Below, piece after piece: positions 8,601-15,754 of a stretch of DNA of 24,344 nt; within the stretch, counting starts at the first letter, position 1, and each line of letters begins with the position of its first letter. This DNA comes from JBCCZC01 sp039188505. GTDB lineage: Bacteria > Pseudomonadota > Gammaproteobacteria > Xanthomonadales > SZUA-38. The position numbers were made by a program, and so were the translations under genes. Under the pieces are notes generated by a model, which was not told where the DNA came from, ran no database searches, and saw nothing but the letters and a program-made list of their open reading frames with translations. Where the stretch lies: the NCBI GenBank assembly GCA_039188505.1, contig JBCCZC010000027.1, positions 1 to 24,344 on the forward strand, given 5' to 3'.

Positions 8601-8801
8601 GCCATCCTGGGTCATGGTCGACCGCCGAGTCCCGGTCGGCTCGTGGACGACCACGACCTCCGCGCCTCCCACGGCGTTCCCGGCGTCGTCGGTCACGACC
8701 CCCGCGATGCTGGAAGTGGTGTATTGAGCCAAAGCCGGCGTGGCGAAGATCGCCAGCACGAGCGCGGTGAGCCCTGCACTCATCAGTCGTCGAAACTGCA
8801 T
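5673..8801 (-). CDS. Oar-like TonB-dependent outer-membrane receptor with N-terminal carboxypeptidase-regulatory domain
   Basis: Predicted outer-membrane beta-barrel importing an unknown ligand (often peptide, protein-derived or glycan in this group) using TonB energy. Numbered from the ATG at 8801 (1042 residues): signal peptide 1-25 ending TPALA, a carboxypeptidase-regulatory-like domain at about 28-113 (SSIAGVVTDDAGNAVGGAEV, then GRYRVSGLRIGGPY), and a plug region at about 120-255 that includes TIITRDQIEALPTISRSL and GGGVNAVTKSGTNDIEGTVY. A long barrel rich in aromatic strands follows and ends in the terminal Phe (LGFRVNF) typical of outer-membrane proteins. Two pairs of cysteines in presumed external loops could form disulfides. 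An in-frame ATG nine codons upstream (8828) is possible, but 8801 has AAGGG about nine bases before it. It stands alone between a terminator and a promoter region. Confidence 0.9.
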   Translation of the reverse strand: MQFRRLMSAGLTALVLAIFATPALAQYTTSSIAGVVTDDAGNAVGGAEVVVVHEPTGTRRSTMTQDGGRYRVSGLRIGGPYSITITKEGFSGDRATDVFVTLKDTYTLNVTMTEGAAELGTIEVTGQVAGGLFSPESKGTQTIITRDQIEALPTISRSLNDFVRSDPRAVIIDEGRGEISVAGQNNRYNNVTIDNVPANDEFGLEPGGIPSRGNVISIDAIAEIEVDVAPYDVSKSQFIGGGVNAVTKSGTNDIEGTVYYIYRDEDLINDSPNDFAEFEEKTYGFNVGGPIIEDTLFFFVSYEHFEQTQPGPDVGLQGSGAGTIFDLPQSEIDRVIAAANGFGYDPGGQVPPGELQDEDDLYLVKLDWNINDQHRAQFQFQRTEGTEAVIGGRSRTSYSLSSFWYNNEFERDSYVGLLYSDWTPNFSTEVNFSYAEFSKAPIPLGVRGPEVTIDTDAGDVLFGTESFRHANLLDTEVTSFYAAGEYLWGDHTIKFGFDYKENTFDNTFVFNSLGEYLFESIDDFENNIVSEYQLRIGSDPNDPFPAADWGYENWGIFIQDTWDLSYNFSLTYGVRADFPVVDDRPPFNPLFEETFGFRNDGTIDGNEVIQPRVGFNWDLSGDYAQQIRGGVGLFYGSTVGVWLSNPFTNPGGTVEVYDERGGEVFYTPDINNQPRPGGPLGARQDVDALDPNFEPPTVWRANLAYDRELPWGINMTLEVVHSETENDVQFKHLNLGDPTGNLPDGRLSYWCDTANASGGRCNSNDQFDDVLLLENTSQGSSTQWTVEFSKQWGFNLDTNIAYTVSRADAVNPGTSSRAISNWNNRATFNPNEETVGTANYEIQERIIGSLTWRHQFFEGLDTTVGLFYEGRSGRPFSFVFDNDANGDFIRDNDLIFVPSRPGEVVFVDRNGNPDPEGETSFFNLVNQNRCLREFSGRAVTRNHCKSEFTHQVDLRISQEIPLFWGARGEAFVNILNLGNLIDSDWGRISQVPFEYVAEVANYRGLTEDGRYQYEFTRDSFDFVVDGQAQSRWSAQLGFRVNF

Positions 8802-8932
8802 GGTTATTTGCCCTTGGTGTGTGTTCATGGAACCCCACGACAGGCGAGCGTCGGATCTTCTTCGAGACCTTGGCCGCGCTCTACGTCGCTTCCTGTCCCG
8901 CCGAGGCGCAACCCCCTGGGCGGATGCCGCGT

Positions 8933-8973
8933 ATTGTACGACGAAATGCTAAAGAAATGTTAAGGCGAGTCAA
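8933..8973 (-). promoter_or_regulatory. Candidate promoter with tandem 11-bp operator repeats for the receptor gene
   Basis: On the minus strand a TACAAT -10 candidate (8933-8938) is preceded by two adjacent 11-bp units. Their plus-strand reads are GAAATGCTAAA (8943-8953) and GAAATGTTAAG (8954-8964), and they differ at two positions. A TTGACT lies just upstream (8968-8973) but is 29 bases from TACAAT; with the usual 17-base spacing it would pair with a poor AGCATT. The AT-rich repeats stand out from the GC-rich surroundings and fit a regulator that binds head-to-tail on one DNA face. The rest of the 8829-9065 intergenic stretch shows nothing else recognisable; the predicted leader is about 125 nt. 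Confidence 0.45.
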
Positions 8974-9065
8974 GGTCAGGCGGCGAAATTTGGACCGCCA
9001 GCGCGCGCGCCTCACGGGGGCCGCCGCTTTCATCAGGAAGGTCAGAGGCTTAGGCTGAACTTCGA

Positions 9066-9104
9066 GGGAAAATGAAGAGGGCGCCCCCCGACTGGAGGCC
9101 GCCC
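9066..9104 (-). terminator. Intrinsic terminator of the giant secreted repeat protein gene
   Basis: Starting 12 nt past the stop codon on the minus strand is a GGGCG...CGCCC stem (9100-9104 with 9079-9083). It continues as CCTCC paired to GGGGG after one mismatch and has an AGTC loop. The T-rich run TCTTCATTTTC follows. Confidence 0.6.
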
Positions 9105-9115
9105 GAAGGGTGGTG

Positions 9116-12100
9116 TCAGCGCTCGTACCCGTCCCGGAACAGCGTATCGGCAGACGTGATGGCCGTGGCCCGCCCGGTCTCGATACCCCCGACGTTGCCG
9201 CGCGGTGCACCGATCAGCAGCGTCTCGCCGTCGAAGGCGATCGAGGCCCCGAAGAGGTCCCCCGTGGCGCCATTCGCGGCGAAGAACTTGGCAATCTCTT
9301 CGATGCTCACCCCGTTGTCGCGGTAGAGATACGCGGCGCCGGAGCCGACGTTCGCACCGTTGCCGCTGGCGGCCCCGACGGCCACCAGCCCGCCCGCGAT
9401 GTCGATCGCCGTGCCGAAGGCCTCCCCGCCAACGCCGTCGCTCGGCTCGAGGGTGCCCAGGAGGGTGAAATTGCCGCCGTCGAAGGAGAACACGGACGCC
9501 GAGCCTGCGTTCTCGCCGGCATCGTCGTCACCCGGCGCGCCGACTGCGAGCGTCGTGCCCTCGAGGGACACGGAGGTGCCGAAGGCATCCCCTGGCTGCG
9601 GGTTGGTGTTCGTGATCTTGCCGACCTGGCTCCAGTTCTCCGTGCCGGCGATGTCGCTGAACATCTGCGCCACACCGCTGGTGAGACCGTTGTCATCGGT
9701 CTGGTTGGGCGAACCCACGGCGATGAGGCCGTTGTCGGCCACGTCCACCGAGGAACCGAAGGCCGCGCCCTGCTGGGCTTCCGGATCCGAGAGCACCGTC
9801 GCCTGCTGCCACGGCGACGCGCCGCCGCCGAGGGTCAGCACCGTTGCGAGATCGGAAGCCGGCGCGCCGACGGCCATGGTGTTGCCCGAAACAGCGACGG
9901 AGGCGCCGAAGGCACCGCCGCTCTCGCCCATGCCCAGGTTCTGGCCGATCAGCTGCTGAAGCTGCTGGAAGCCGCTGTTGTCGCCGGCCATCTGCATGAC
10001 GAAGGCCGACGGCTTGCCACCGCTGCCGCCCTTCGCGATCACGCCGCCGCCGGGCGCACCGATCAGGAGCGTGTCGCCGCTGCAATCCAGCGAGAACCCG
10101 TACTGAAGCCCGGCAACCCCATCCGGATCATCGGTCGACGGCAGCAGCTTCTCGAAGAACGTGTAGCCGGAACCCGAGCGGTGATAGACCAGCACGGCAC
10201 CGGCGTTCTCGGCGGCCTCGTCGTCACCCGGGACGCCGAGGGCGGCGCGGGCGCCGCAGAGTGCGACGGCCGCACCCAGCTGGTCGAGCTCGGCCACGGT
10301 CACACCTGTGAGATCGCCGCCCGGATCCAGCGCGAAATCGATGTCCGGGGTCGTGGAGTCGTTCACGACCGCCACGGGCAGCCCCGCGACCGGCGCGACG
10401 CCGGCACAGTCCGCCGCATCGCAGGCGACGCCGTCGCCGCCGTCGTAGATCTCGCTGAAGAAGCCGCGACCATCGCCGTCCACGAAAACGAACAGGTCGC
10501 CTGCCGGCAGCTCGCCGACGGCGTAGCTGCCGTCCGCAGCGGTCGCGACCGCGCCGAGCTCCACGCCGGTACCGTCGACGACGATCACCGGGATGCCTTC
10601 GAGCCCGGCATCGGAGCCTGCCAGCGTGACCGTGCCTGCGATGACGCCGTTCGCCGCCTCGGCGAGGGCGAAGTCGACGCCGGCCTGGCTCGGCCCCAGC
10701 GTCAGCGGCGTACCGCTGCCGAAGCTGCAGTCCGGCTGGCAGTCGACGCCGTCGAAGAGCTGGTCGGAGAAGCCCTCAGCCCCGGCCACCGCAAGGTAGG
10801 TGCCGGCGGAGAGGCCCGCGAAGGCGTAGGCGCCGCCGCCGTCGGCAGTCGCACAGAGATCCAGCGGCCCACCGCCGTTGTCGAAGAGGCAGACCTCGGC
10901 GCCAGGCAGCGGGGCTCCACCCGCCGCGGTGGTCACCGTACCGGTCAGACCAAAGGTGCCCGGCGTCAGCGCGAAATCGACGCCCATCGCGGCAGCTGCA
11001 GCGATGTCGATCACCGTCCCGGCCGTGACGTCACAGCCCGATGCGCAGGGCACGCCGTCGAACAGCAGGTCGGAGAAGCCATCGGCGGAAGCGCGCGCGA
11101 AATACGTTCCCGCCGGCAGATCGCCGCTGTCGTAGGCGCCAGCGCCATCCGTCGTGGCGCAGGCGCCGGCCTGGAGTCCATCGCTGTCGAAGAAGCAGAC
11201 TTCGGCACCCGCGACCGGCCCCGGCACATCGGCGTTGGTCACCGAACCGCTGATCGTGAACAGCAGCGGATCGAGCACGAAGTCGACGGCGGCGTCCGGA
11301 CCCAGCGTCACGGCGGCACCGGCCAGCGGATCGCAGGCCGGATCGCAGGCCACATCGTCGAAGACCTCCCCGACGAAGCCGGCAGCAGTCGCGGTTACGA
11401 AATAGGTGCCCGGGGCCAGCCCAGCGAAGCCATAGGCGCCGGCCGGGTCCGTGACCATGCAGACATCGACGGGGTCACCGACGCTGTCGAACAGGCAGAC
11501 CTCGGCGCCTTCGATGGGCGAATCGATCTTCACCAGCGCCGTCGCGCCCACTTCCCCGCTGATGGCGAAGGTCTCGGGGCCGAGAGCGATGTCGATCGCA
11601 GGCGTCGAGACGCCGACCGTGATCGGCGTACCGCCGTTGGCGACCGGATCGCACGGCGCTGCGCAGGCGATGTCGTCGAAGACCTCACCATCGAAACCCG
11701 CCGCGGACGCCGACACGAAATAATCCGCCGGGGCGAGCTCCGTGAAGGCGTAGGCGCCGTCGACGTCGGTGATCGCGCAGGAGCCCACCGCGACGCCGAG
11801 GTCGTCGAAGAGGCACACCTCCGCGCCGGCCAGCGGCACCATGGCGTCCTCGTCGGACACCGTGCCCGCGAGCGTGAACTGGGTCGGCACGAGCACGAAA
11901 TCGTTCATCTCCGCGGTGTCGCCTTCGGCGACGACGATCGGATCCGGCGTGGTGCCGGCCGGCGGGAAGGTGCCGCAGTCGTCGGTCGCGCACTCCTGGC
12001 CGTCATAAACCTGGTTGCGATAGCCGGCGACGGCGGACTGCAGGAAGTAGGTGCCGGGCAGGACCGACGCACCGTACACGCCAGTGGCGTCGGCGGCTGC

Positions 12101-13918
12101 GGTGGTGACGAGCATGTTCATGTCGTCGTAGATCTCGATCATTGCACCGTCGATGCCCACGCCCGGCGCGACCGCGTCGTCGACGCGCCCGATGATCTGC
12201 GCACCGCGCGTCAGATCCAGGTTCAGCAGGTTGCTGCCGATGTCCACGCTGATCGGGTCGCCGGCGAGCGGGTCACAGTCGCCCAGGTTCTGACAGAACA
12301 GCGTGCCGGTATCGACGTAGACCTCGCTGAGGTAGGGGAGATCCGGTCCCGCGCGCACCACGACCCGATAATCGCCCGGCGGCAACCCTTCGGTTCGGTA
12401 ACCCGGCGTGTCGAGCGGGCGCGGAATGCCCTCGGACGAGGTCAGGAAGTTCCCCGCCAGGTCATAGACCTCGAAGAAATAGCCGCCCAGCACCGCATTG
12501 GTCTCGTCATCCCGGACCTTGCCAACGAAGATGGCGCCCGGGTCCAGGACGAAATCGATGCCGCTCTGGTTGCCGCCGCTCAGGTCGACCGGGTCGGACG
12601 CGAGCGGATCCGCGGGCAGAGCCACGGTGCCCCCAAAGGCTTCCGGGATCAGCCCCAGCGCCGCTTCACTCGTTTCGGTCAGCACTCGGGTCACGGCCAG
12701 AGGCATGGCCGGCAGCGTGTAGTTGCCATCGAAATCGGTCACATCGCAGGCGCCCAGGGGTTCGCCATCGTCGGCGAAGGCGCAGACCACGACGCCCTCA
12801 ACCTCATCGAGCCCCTTCGCGACGGGGTTGGCGAAGACCGCCCCCGAAATCGTCGCTCCGCGCTCGAGAAAGAAATCGGCGGTCGCCGCGGCGCCGACGG
12901 CCACGGTGATCGCCTGGCCGTCGTCGACGACGACCAGGTCGCAGTCGCCTTCCGCACAGTAGCTTCCCGTAGCGCCGTCGAAGACGTTGGGAACGTACAG
13001 CGGCGAAGCCTCCGGCGAGCGTCGACCGGCCAGGAAGTAGGTGCCGGCCGGCAGGGCCGCGGTGACGTAGGTCCCGTCCCCGAGGTCGTCGAAGGGGGTC
13101 GAGCGATAGATCGTGTTCCCGCCCTCGTCGAAGACGTCCACGAAGATCTCGGTGAGCGGCGCCGTGGTGCCCTCGTCCTCGAAGCGGCCGGCAATCACGC
13201 CCCCCTGGTTGAGCACGAAATTCCGCGTAGTCGCGCCGCTGACGTTAATCCCGTTGCCTTCATCGACATTGGCACCGGAGAAGAAGACGCCGCCGCCATT
13301 GGTGAAGACTTCGGGCTGCAGCAGGCGGGCCGGGCCCGTGCGCGCCAGCGGCTGGGCCGTGGCCCGGAGTCCACCGCTGCCGGAGAAGCCCGGCGTCTGG
13401 TAGGCGCCGCTCGCATCGCTGGTCGCGCAGACCATGACCTCGAAGGCGAGGTTGCTGTAGACGCAGACGAGAACATCCTCGACCGGATCCACGCCGTCCG
13501 TCACGCTGCCGGAGAGCGAATCACCGGCAGCGAGATCGAAGTCCCGCACGAAACTGCCCGTTCCGGAGACCACGTCGAGCACTTCGCCCTGGATATCGAT
13601 ATTGAAGAAACACTCGCGCAGGTTGCACGAGACGTTAGGCGAGTCGGCGATCTCGTCGACCAGCCCCTGCTGATTGTAGGTGGCGACCTTGTAGCTGCCG
13701 TCCGGAACGCCGGAAAACGCGTAGGTTCCCGCGGGACCGGTCGTGACCTGGTCGAAAGGCTCGAAGCTGCCCGTGTCGTTCCGGAAGAGATCGACCACCA
13801 CGCCTTCGAGGGCCGTGCCCCCGCCGTCCGTGGTCACGTTTCCGGAAAAGCTTCCGCCGCCGGCAACCGCGGTTCCTGCCGCCGCCAGGGCGACCGCCAA
13901 TCCTAGCCATCGCATCAT
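9116..13918 (-). CDS. Giant secreted protein: ~11 carboxypeptidase-regulatory-like repeats, seven-blade FG-GAP propeller, FRDGY tail
   Basis: Predicted exported, probably cell-surface or extracellular, adhesive or structural protein; ligand unknown. The 1600 residues begin with a signal peptide (1-19, ending AVA). About eleven beta-sandwich repeats of roughly 100 residues follow (starts near 24, 135, 240, 356, 463, 573, 682, 784, 887, 989 and 1092), typified by AGAEVCLFD, then GAYAF.ELAPGTYFV and an acidic D-x-x-C-x-x-x-C segment. Several carry two Cys pairs: EVC with a Cys 12 residues later, and a C-x3-5-C pair. Residues 1203-1590 hold seven FG-GAP-like motifs (for example AFGASVAVSGNTMAVGAP at 1336-1353, AFGTSVSLEGTTLAVGAP at 1445-1462), the number expected for one closed propeller. 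The protein ends DTLFRDGYER. The two Met codons at 13918 and 13915 follow GAGGGG by 10-13 bases. It is a single gene with its own terminator. Confidence 0.85.
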   Translation of the reverse strand: MMRWLGLAVALAAAGTAVAGGGSFSGNVTTDGGGTALEGVVVDLFRNDTGSFEPFDQVTTGPAGTYAFSGVPDGSYKVATYNQQGLVDEIADSPNVSCNLRECFFNIDIQGEVLDVVSGTGSFVRDFDLAAGDSLSGSVTDGVDPVEDVLVCVYSNLAFEVMVCATSDASGAYQTPGFSGSGGLRATAQPLARTGPARLLQPEVFTNGGGVFFSGANVDEGNGINVSGATTRNFVLNQGGVIAGRFEDEGTTAPLTEIFVDVFDEGGNTIYRSTPFDDLGDGTYVTAALPAGTYFLAGRRSPEASPLYVPNVFDGATGSYCAEGDCDLVVVDDGQAITVAVGAAATADFFLERGATISGAVFANPVAKGLDEVEGVVVCAFADDGEPLGACDVTDFDGNYTLPAMPLAVTRVLTETSEAALGLIPEAFGGTVALPADPLASDPVDLSGGNQSGIDFVLDPGAIFVGKVRDDETNAVLGGYFFEVYDLAGNFLTSSEGIPRPLDTPGYRTEGLPPGDYRVVVRAGPDLPYLSEVYVDTGTLFCQNLGDCDPLAGDPISVDIGSNLLNLDLTRGAQIIGRVDDAVAPGVGIDGAMIEIYDDMNMLVTTAAADATGVYGASVLPGTYFLQSAVAGYRNQVYDGQECATDDCGTFPPAGTTPDPIVVAEGDTAEMNDFVLVPTQFTLAGTVSDEDAMVPLAGAEVCLFDDLGVAVGSCAITDVDGAYAFTELAPADYFVSASAAGFDGEVFDDIACAAPCDPVANGGTPITVGVSTPAIDIALGPETFAISGEVGATALVKIDSPIEGAEVCLFDSVGDPVDVCMVTDPAGAYGFAGLAPGTYFVTATAAGFVGEVFDDVACDPACDPLAGAAVTLGPDAAVDFVLDPLLFTISGSVTNADVPGPVAGAEVCFFDSDGLQAGACATTDGAGAYDSGDLPAGTYFARASADGFSDLLFDGVPCASGCDVTAGTVIDIAAAAAMGVDFALTPGTFGLTGTVTTAAGGAPLPGAEVCLFDNGGGPLDLCATADGGGAYAFAGLSAGTYLAVAGAEGFSDQLFDGVDCQPDCSFGSGTPLTLGPSQAGVDFALAEAANGVIAGTVTLAGSDAGLEGIPVIVVDGTGVELGAVATAADGSYAVGELPAGDLFVFVDGDGRGFFSEIYDGGDGVACDAADCAGVAPVAGLPVAVVNDSTTPDIDFALDPGGDLTGVTVAELDQLGAAVALCGARAALGVPGDDEAAENAGAVLVYHRSGSGYTFFEKLLPSTDDPDGVAGLQYGFSLDCSGDTLLIGAPGGGVIAKGGSGGKPSAFVMQMAGDNSGFQQLQQLIGQNLGMGESGGAFGASVAVSGNTMAVGAPASDLATVLTLGGGASPWQQATVLSDPEAQQGAAFGSSVDVADNGLIAVGSPNQTDDNGLTSGVAQMFSDIAGTENWSQVGKITNTNPQPGDAFGTSVSLEGTTLAVGAPGDDDAGENAGSASVFSFDGGNFTLLGTLEPSDGVGGEAFGTAIDIAGGLVAVGAASGNGANVGSGAAYLYRDNGVSIEEIAKFFAANGATGDLFGASIAFDGETLLIGAPRGNVGGIETGRATAITSADTLFRDGYER

Positions 13919-14059
13919 CGTCTAGTAACCCCTCGCGGCATCCTTGGCGCCGCGTTTCTGGCCCGTCCGAGCGTACTCATACAGGCTCAATATTGCCCTA
14001 GGGAAACAGTATATCGAATGTCCCTGTGCCTGAATTCGTGTAGGAAAACTCCCCGCGTG

Positions 14060-14092
14060 TTGACTTGCCCACCCGGTGGCAGCGCGCATAAT
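14060..14092 (+). promoter_or_regulatory. Candidate sigma70 promoter of the amidohydrolase gene
   Basis: CATAAT (14087-14092) is preceded by TTGCCC (14065-14070) at 16 bases. The better TTGACT (14060-14065) is 21 bases away, which is too far. It would start transcription near 14099, about 20 nt before the ATG at 14120, and fits that start rather than an upstream one at 14018. Confidence 0.45.
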
Positions 14093-14119
14093 GCTCGCTT
14101 TCCTGGCTGGAAGACCGCT

Positions 14120-15733
14120 ATGCCCCTCAGGCTCGCAACGGCGCTCGGCGCCCTGCTTTTCTGCCTTTCGTCCGTCGCAGCGATCCCCCAGGCGCCGGAC
14201 CGCCAGCGAGGCGAGGGCCCGTTCGATCGACTGATCCTGCGGGGTGCCACCGTCATCGATGGCACCGGTGCGCCGCCGATCGGGCCCGTCGATATCGTTA
14301 TCGAGAATGATCGTATCGTACGCGTCCGGGCCGTCGGCTACCCGGGCGTACCGGTGAACCCGGCCCGTCGACCCGAGGCGGGTCCGGGCGATCGGGAACT
14401 CGACGTCTCGGGTCACTACGTCCTCCCGGGGTTCGTGGACATGCACGGCCACATGGGCGGCAAGGCACAGGGCGTCAACGCGGAATACGTCTTCAAGCTG
14501 TGGCTGGCGCACGGCATCACGACGATTCGCGACCCCTCCTGCGGCAACGGCTTCGACTGGTGCCTCAACCAGCGGGACCGCAGCGAACGTAATGAGATCG
14601 CCGCGCCGCGGATCTACGCCTATCCGGCCTTCGGGCTGGGGCGGGACGAACCGATCTCCACCCCGGCCGAAGGTCGCAATTGGGTCCGATCGGTCGCGCG
14701 GCGAGGCGCCCAGGGCATCAAGTTCTTCGGTGCGGCTCCCGCCATCATGGCAGCCGCTCTCGACGAGGCCTCGAAGCAGGGCCTGCGCACCACCATGCAT
14801 CACGCCCAGCTCGCCGTGACGCGGGTCAACGTACTCGACTCGGCCCGTATGGGCCTGACCTCCATGGAACACTGGTACGGCCTCCCCGAAGCGCTGTTCA
14901 CCGATCGTGTGATCCAGGACTACCCGACCGACTACAACTACAACGACGAATCACATCGTTTTGGCCAGGCCGGCCGGCTCTGGCTGCAGGCCGCGCCCCC
15001 CGGCAGCGACCACTGGAACGCCGTCCGTGACGAACTGATCGAGCTCGACTTCACGCTAGATCCGACCTTCACCATCTACGAGGCGAGCCGTGACCTGATG
15101 CGTGAGCGCTTCGCCGAGTGGCACGTGGACTACACGCATCCCGCGCTGTGGCAATTCTTCCAGCCGTCCCGGGTCGCTCACGGATCCTACTGGTTCGACT
15201 GGACCACCGCCGACGAGGTCGCCTGGCGCCGCAACTTCGAGCGCTGGATGACCTTTGTGAATGACTACAAGAACCACGGCGGGCGGGTCACGACGGGCAG
15301 CGACTCGGGCTATATCTTCAAGGTCTACGGCTTCGGCTTCGTGCGGGAGCTCGAACTGCTCCAGGAGGCGGGCTTCCATCCGCTCGAGGTGCTGCGTGCG
15401 GCCACGCTTGCCGGCGCCGAAGCCCTCGGGGCGGCGGCCGACATCGGTTCCATCGAGCCCGGCAAGAAGGCGGACTTCGTGGTCGTCGAGGACAACCCGC
15501 TGGCGAACTTCAAGGTGCTGTACGCGACGGGCCATTTCCGTCTCGACGAGAACAACCAGCGGGTGCGGACTTCCGGCGTGCGCTACACGATCAAGGACGG
15601 CATCGTTTACGACGCGGAAGAGCTGCGGGAGGACGTCCGGCGCATCGTCGACGAGGCCCGGGCCTCAAGCGACTCCGACTGTATGCCGGTGAGCGACTGC
15701 CTGGCCCGCGAGGAGAGCGAGACGCCTCGGTAG
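14120..15733 (+). CDS. Exported metal-dependent amidohydrolase (imidazolonepropionase-like)
   Basis: Predicted periplasmic or secreted hydrolase of C-N (amide or cyclic amide) bonds; substrate unknown. The 537-residue protein begins with a signal peptide (MPLRLATALGALLFCLSSVAA). The beta-sandwich entry LILRGATVIDGTGAPP and the metal-binding HxH in GFVDMHGHMGG are followed by His residues in TMHHAQLAV and SMEHWYG and the late Asp in TTGSDSGYIF, the usual ligand order of the superfamily. The C-terminal IGSIEPGKKADFVVVEDNPL closes the sandwich domain. The start at 14120 is preferred over the open frame from 14018 because it begins a clean signal peptide, has GGAAGA five bases upstream and lies just after a candidate promoter. 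The gene is divergent from the giant repeat protein and converges with the cyclase gene (21 nt apart). Confidence 0.88.
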   Translation: MPLRLATALGALLFCLSSVAAIPQAPDRQRGEGPFDRLILRGATVIDGTGAPPIGPVDIVIENDRIVRVRAVGYPGVPVNPARRPEAGPGDRELDVSGHYVLPGFVDMHGHMGGKAQGVNAEYVFKLWLAHGITTIRDPSCGNGFDWCLNQRDRSERNEIAAPRIYAYPAFGLGRDEPISTPAEGRNWVRSVARRGAQGIKFFGAAPAIMAAALDEASKQGLRTTMHHAQLAVTRVNVLDSARMGLTSMEHWYGLPEALFTDRVIQDYPTDYNYNDESHRFGQAGRLWLQAAPPGSDHWNAVRDELIELDFTLDPTFTIYEASRDLMRERFAEWHVDYTHPALWQFFQPSRVAHGSYWFDWTTADEVAWRRNFERWMTFVNDYKNHGGRVTTGSDSGYIFKVYGFGFVRELELLQEAGFHPLEVLRAATLAGAEALGAAADIGSIEPGKKADFVVVEDNPLANFKVLYATGHFRLDENNQRVRTSGVRYTIKDGIVYDAEELREDVRRIVDEARASSDSDCMPVSDCLAREESETPR

Positions 15734-15754
15734 CCCTGCGCGGCCGGGGTCGGG

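Noticed and set aside
5493..8963. 1156-codon open frame on the plus strand opposite the receptor gene
   Set aside because: Antisense shadow of the TonB-dependent receptor, with low-complexity acidic and basic composition and no recognisable domain; it also crosses the receptor terminator and promoter.
8943..8964. PhoB box upstream of the receptor gene
   Set aside because: The 11-bp pitch fits but the units lack the CTGTCA core, so the element is reported only as a tandem repeat.
9110..13906. 1598-codon open frame on the plus strand opposite the giant repeat protein
   Set aside because: It mirrors the real gene almost exactly and has no domain, signal peptide or hydrophobic core. Its Arg/Asp/Glu/Val/Gly-rich composition is what a GC-rich antisense frame gives. 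The opposite strand has a signal peptide and clear repeats.
14060..14092. TTGACT / CATAAT as a consensus promoter pair
   Set aside because: The spacing is 21 bases, outside the usual 15-19; only the weaker TTGCCC at 16 bases was kept.
13922..14872. 316-codon minus-strand frame that begins inside the amidohydrolase gene and reaches the giant protein's start
   Set aside because: No motif and opposite to the amidohydrolase HxH region; the end overlaps the divergent promoter spacer.
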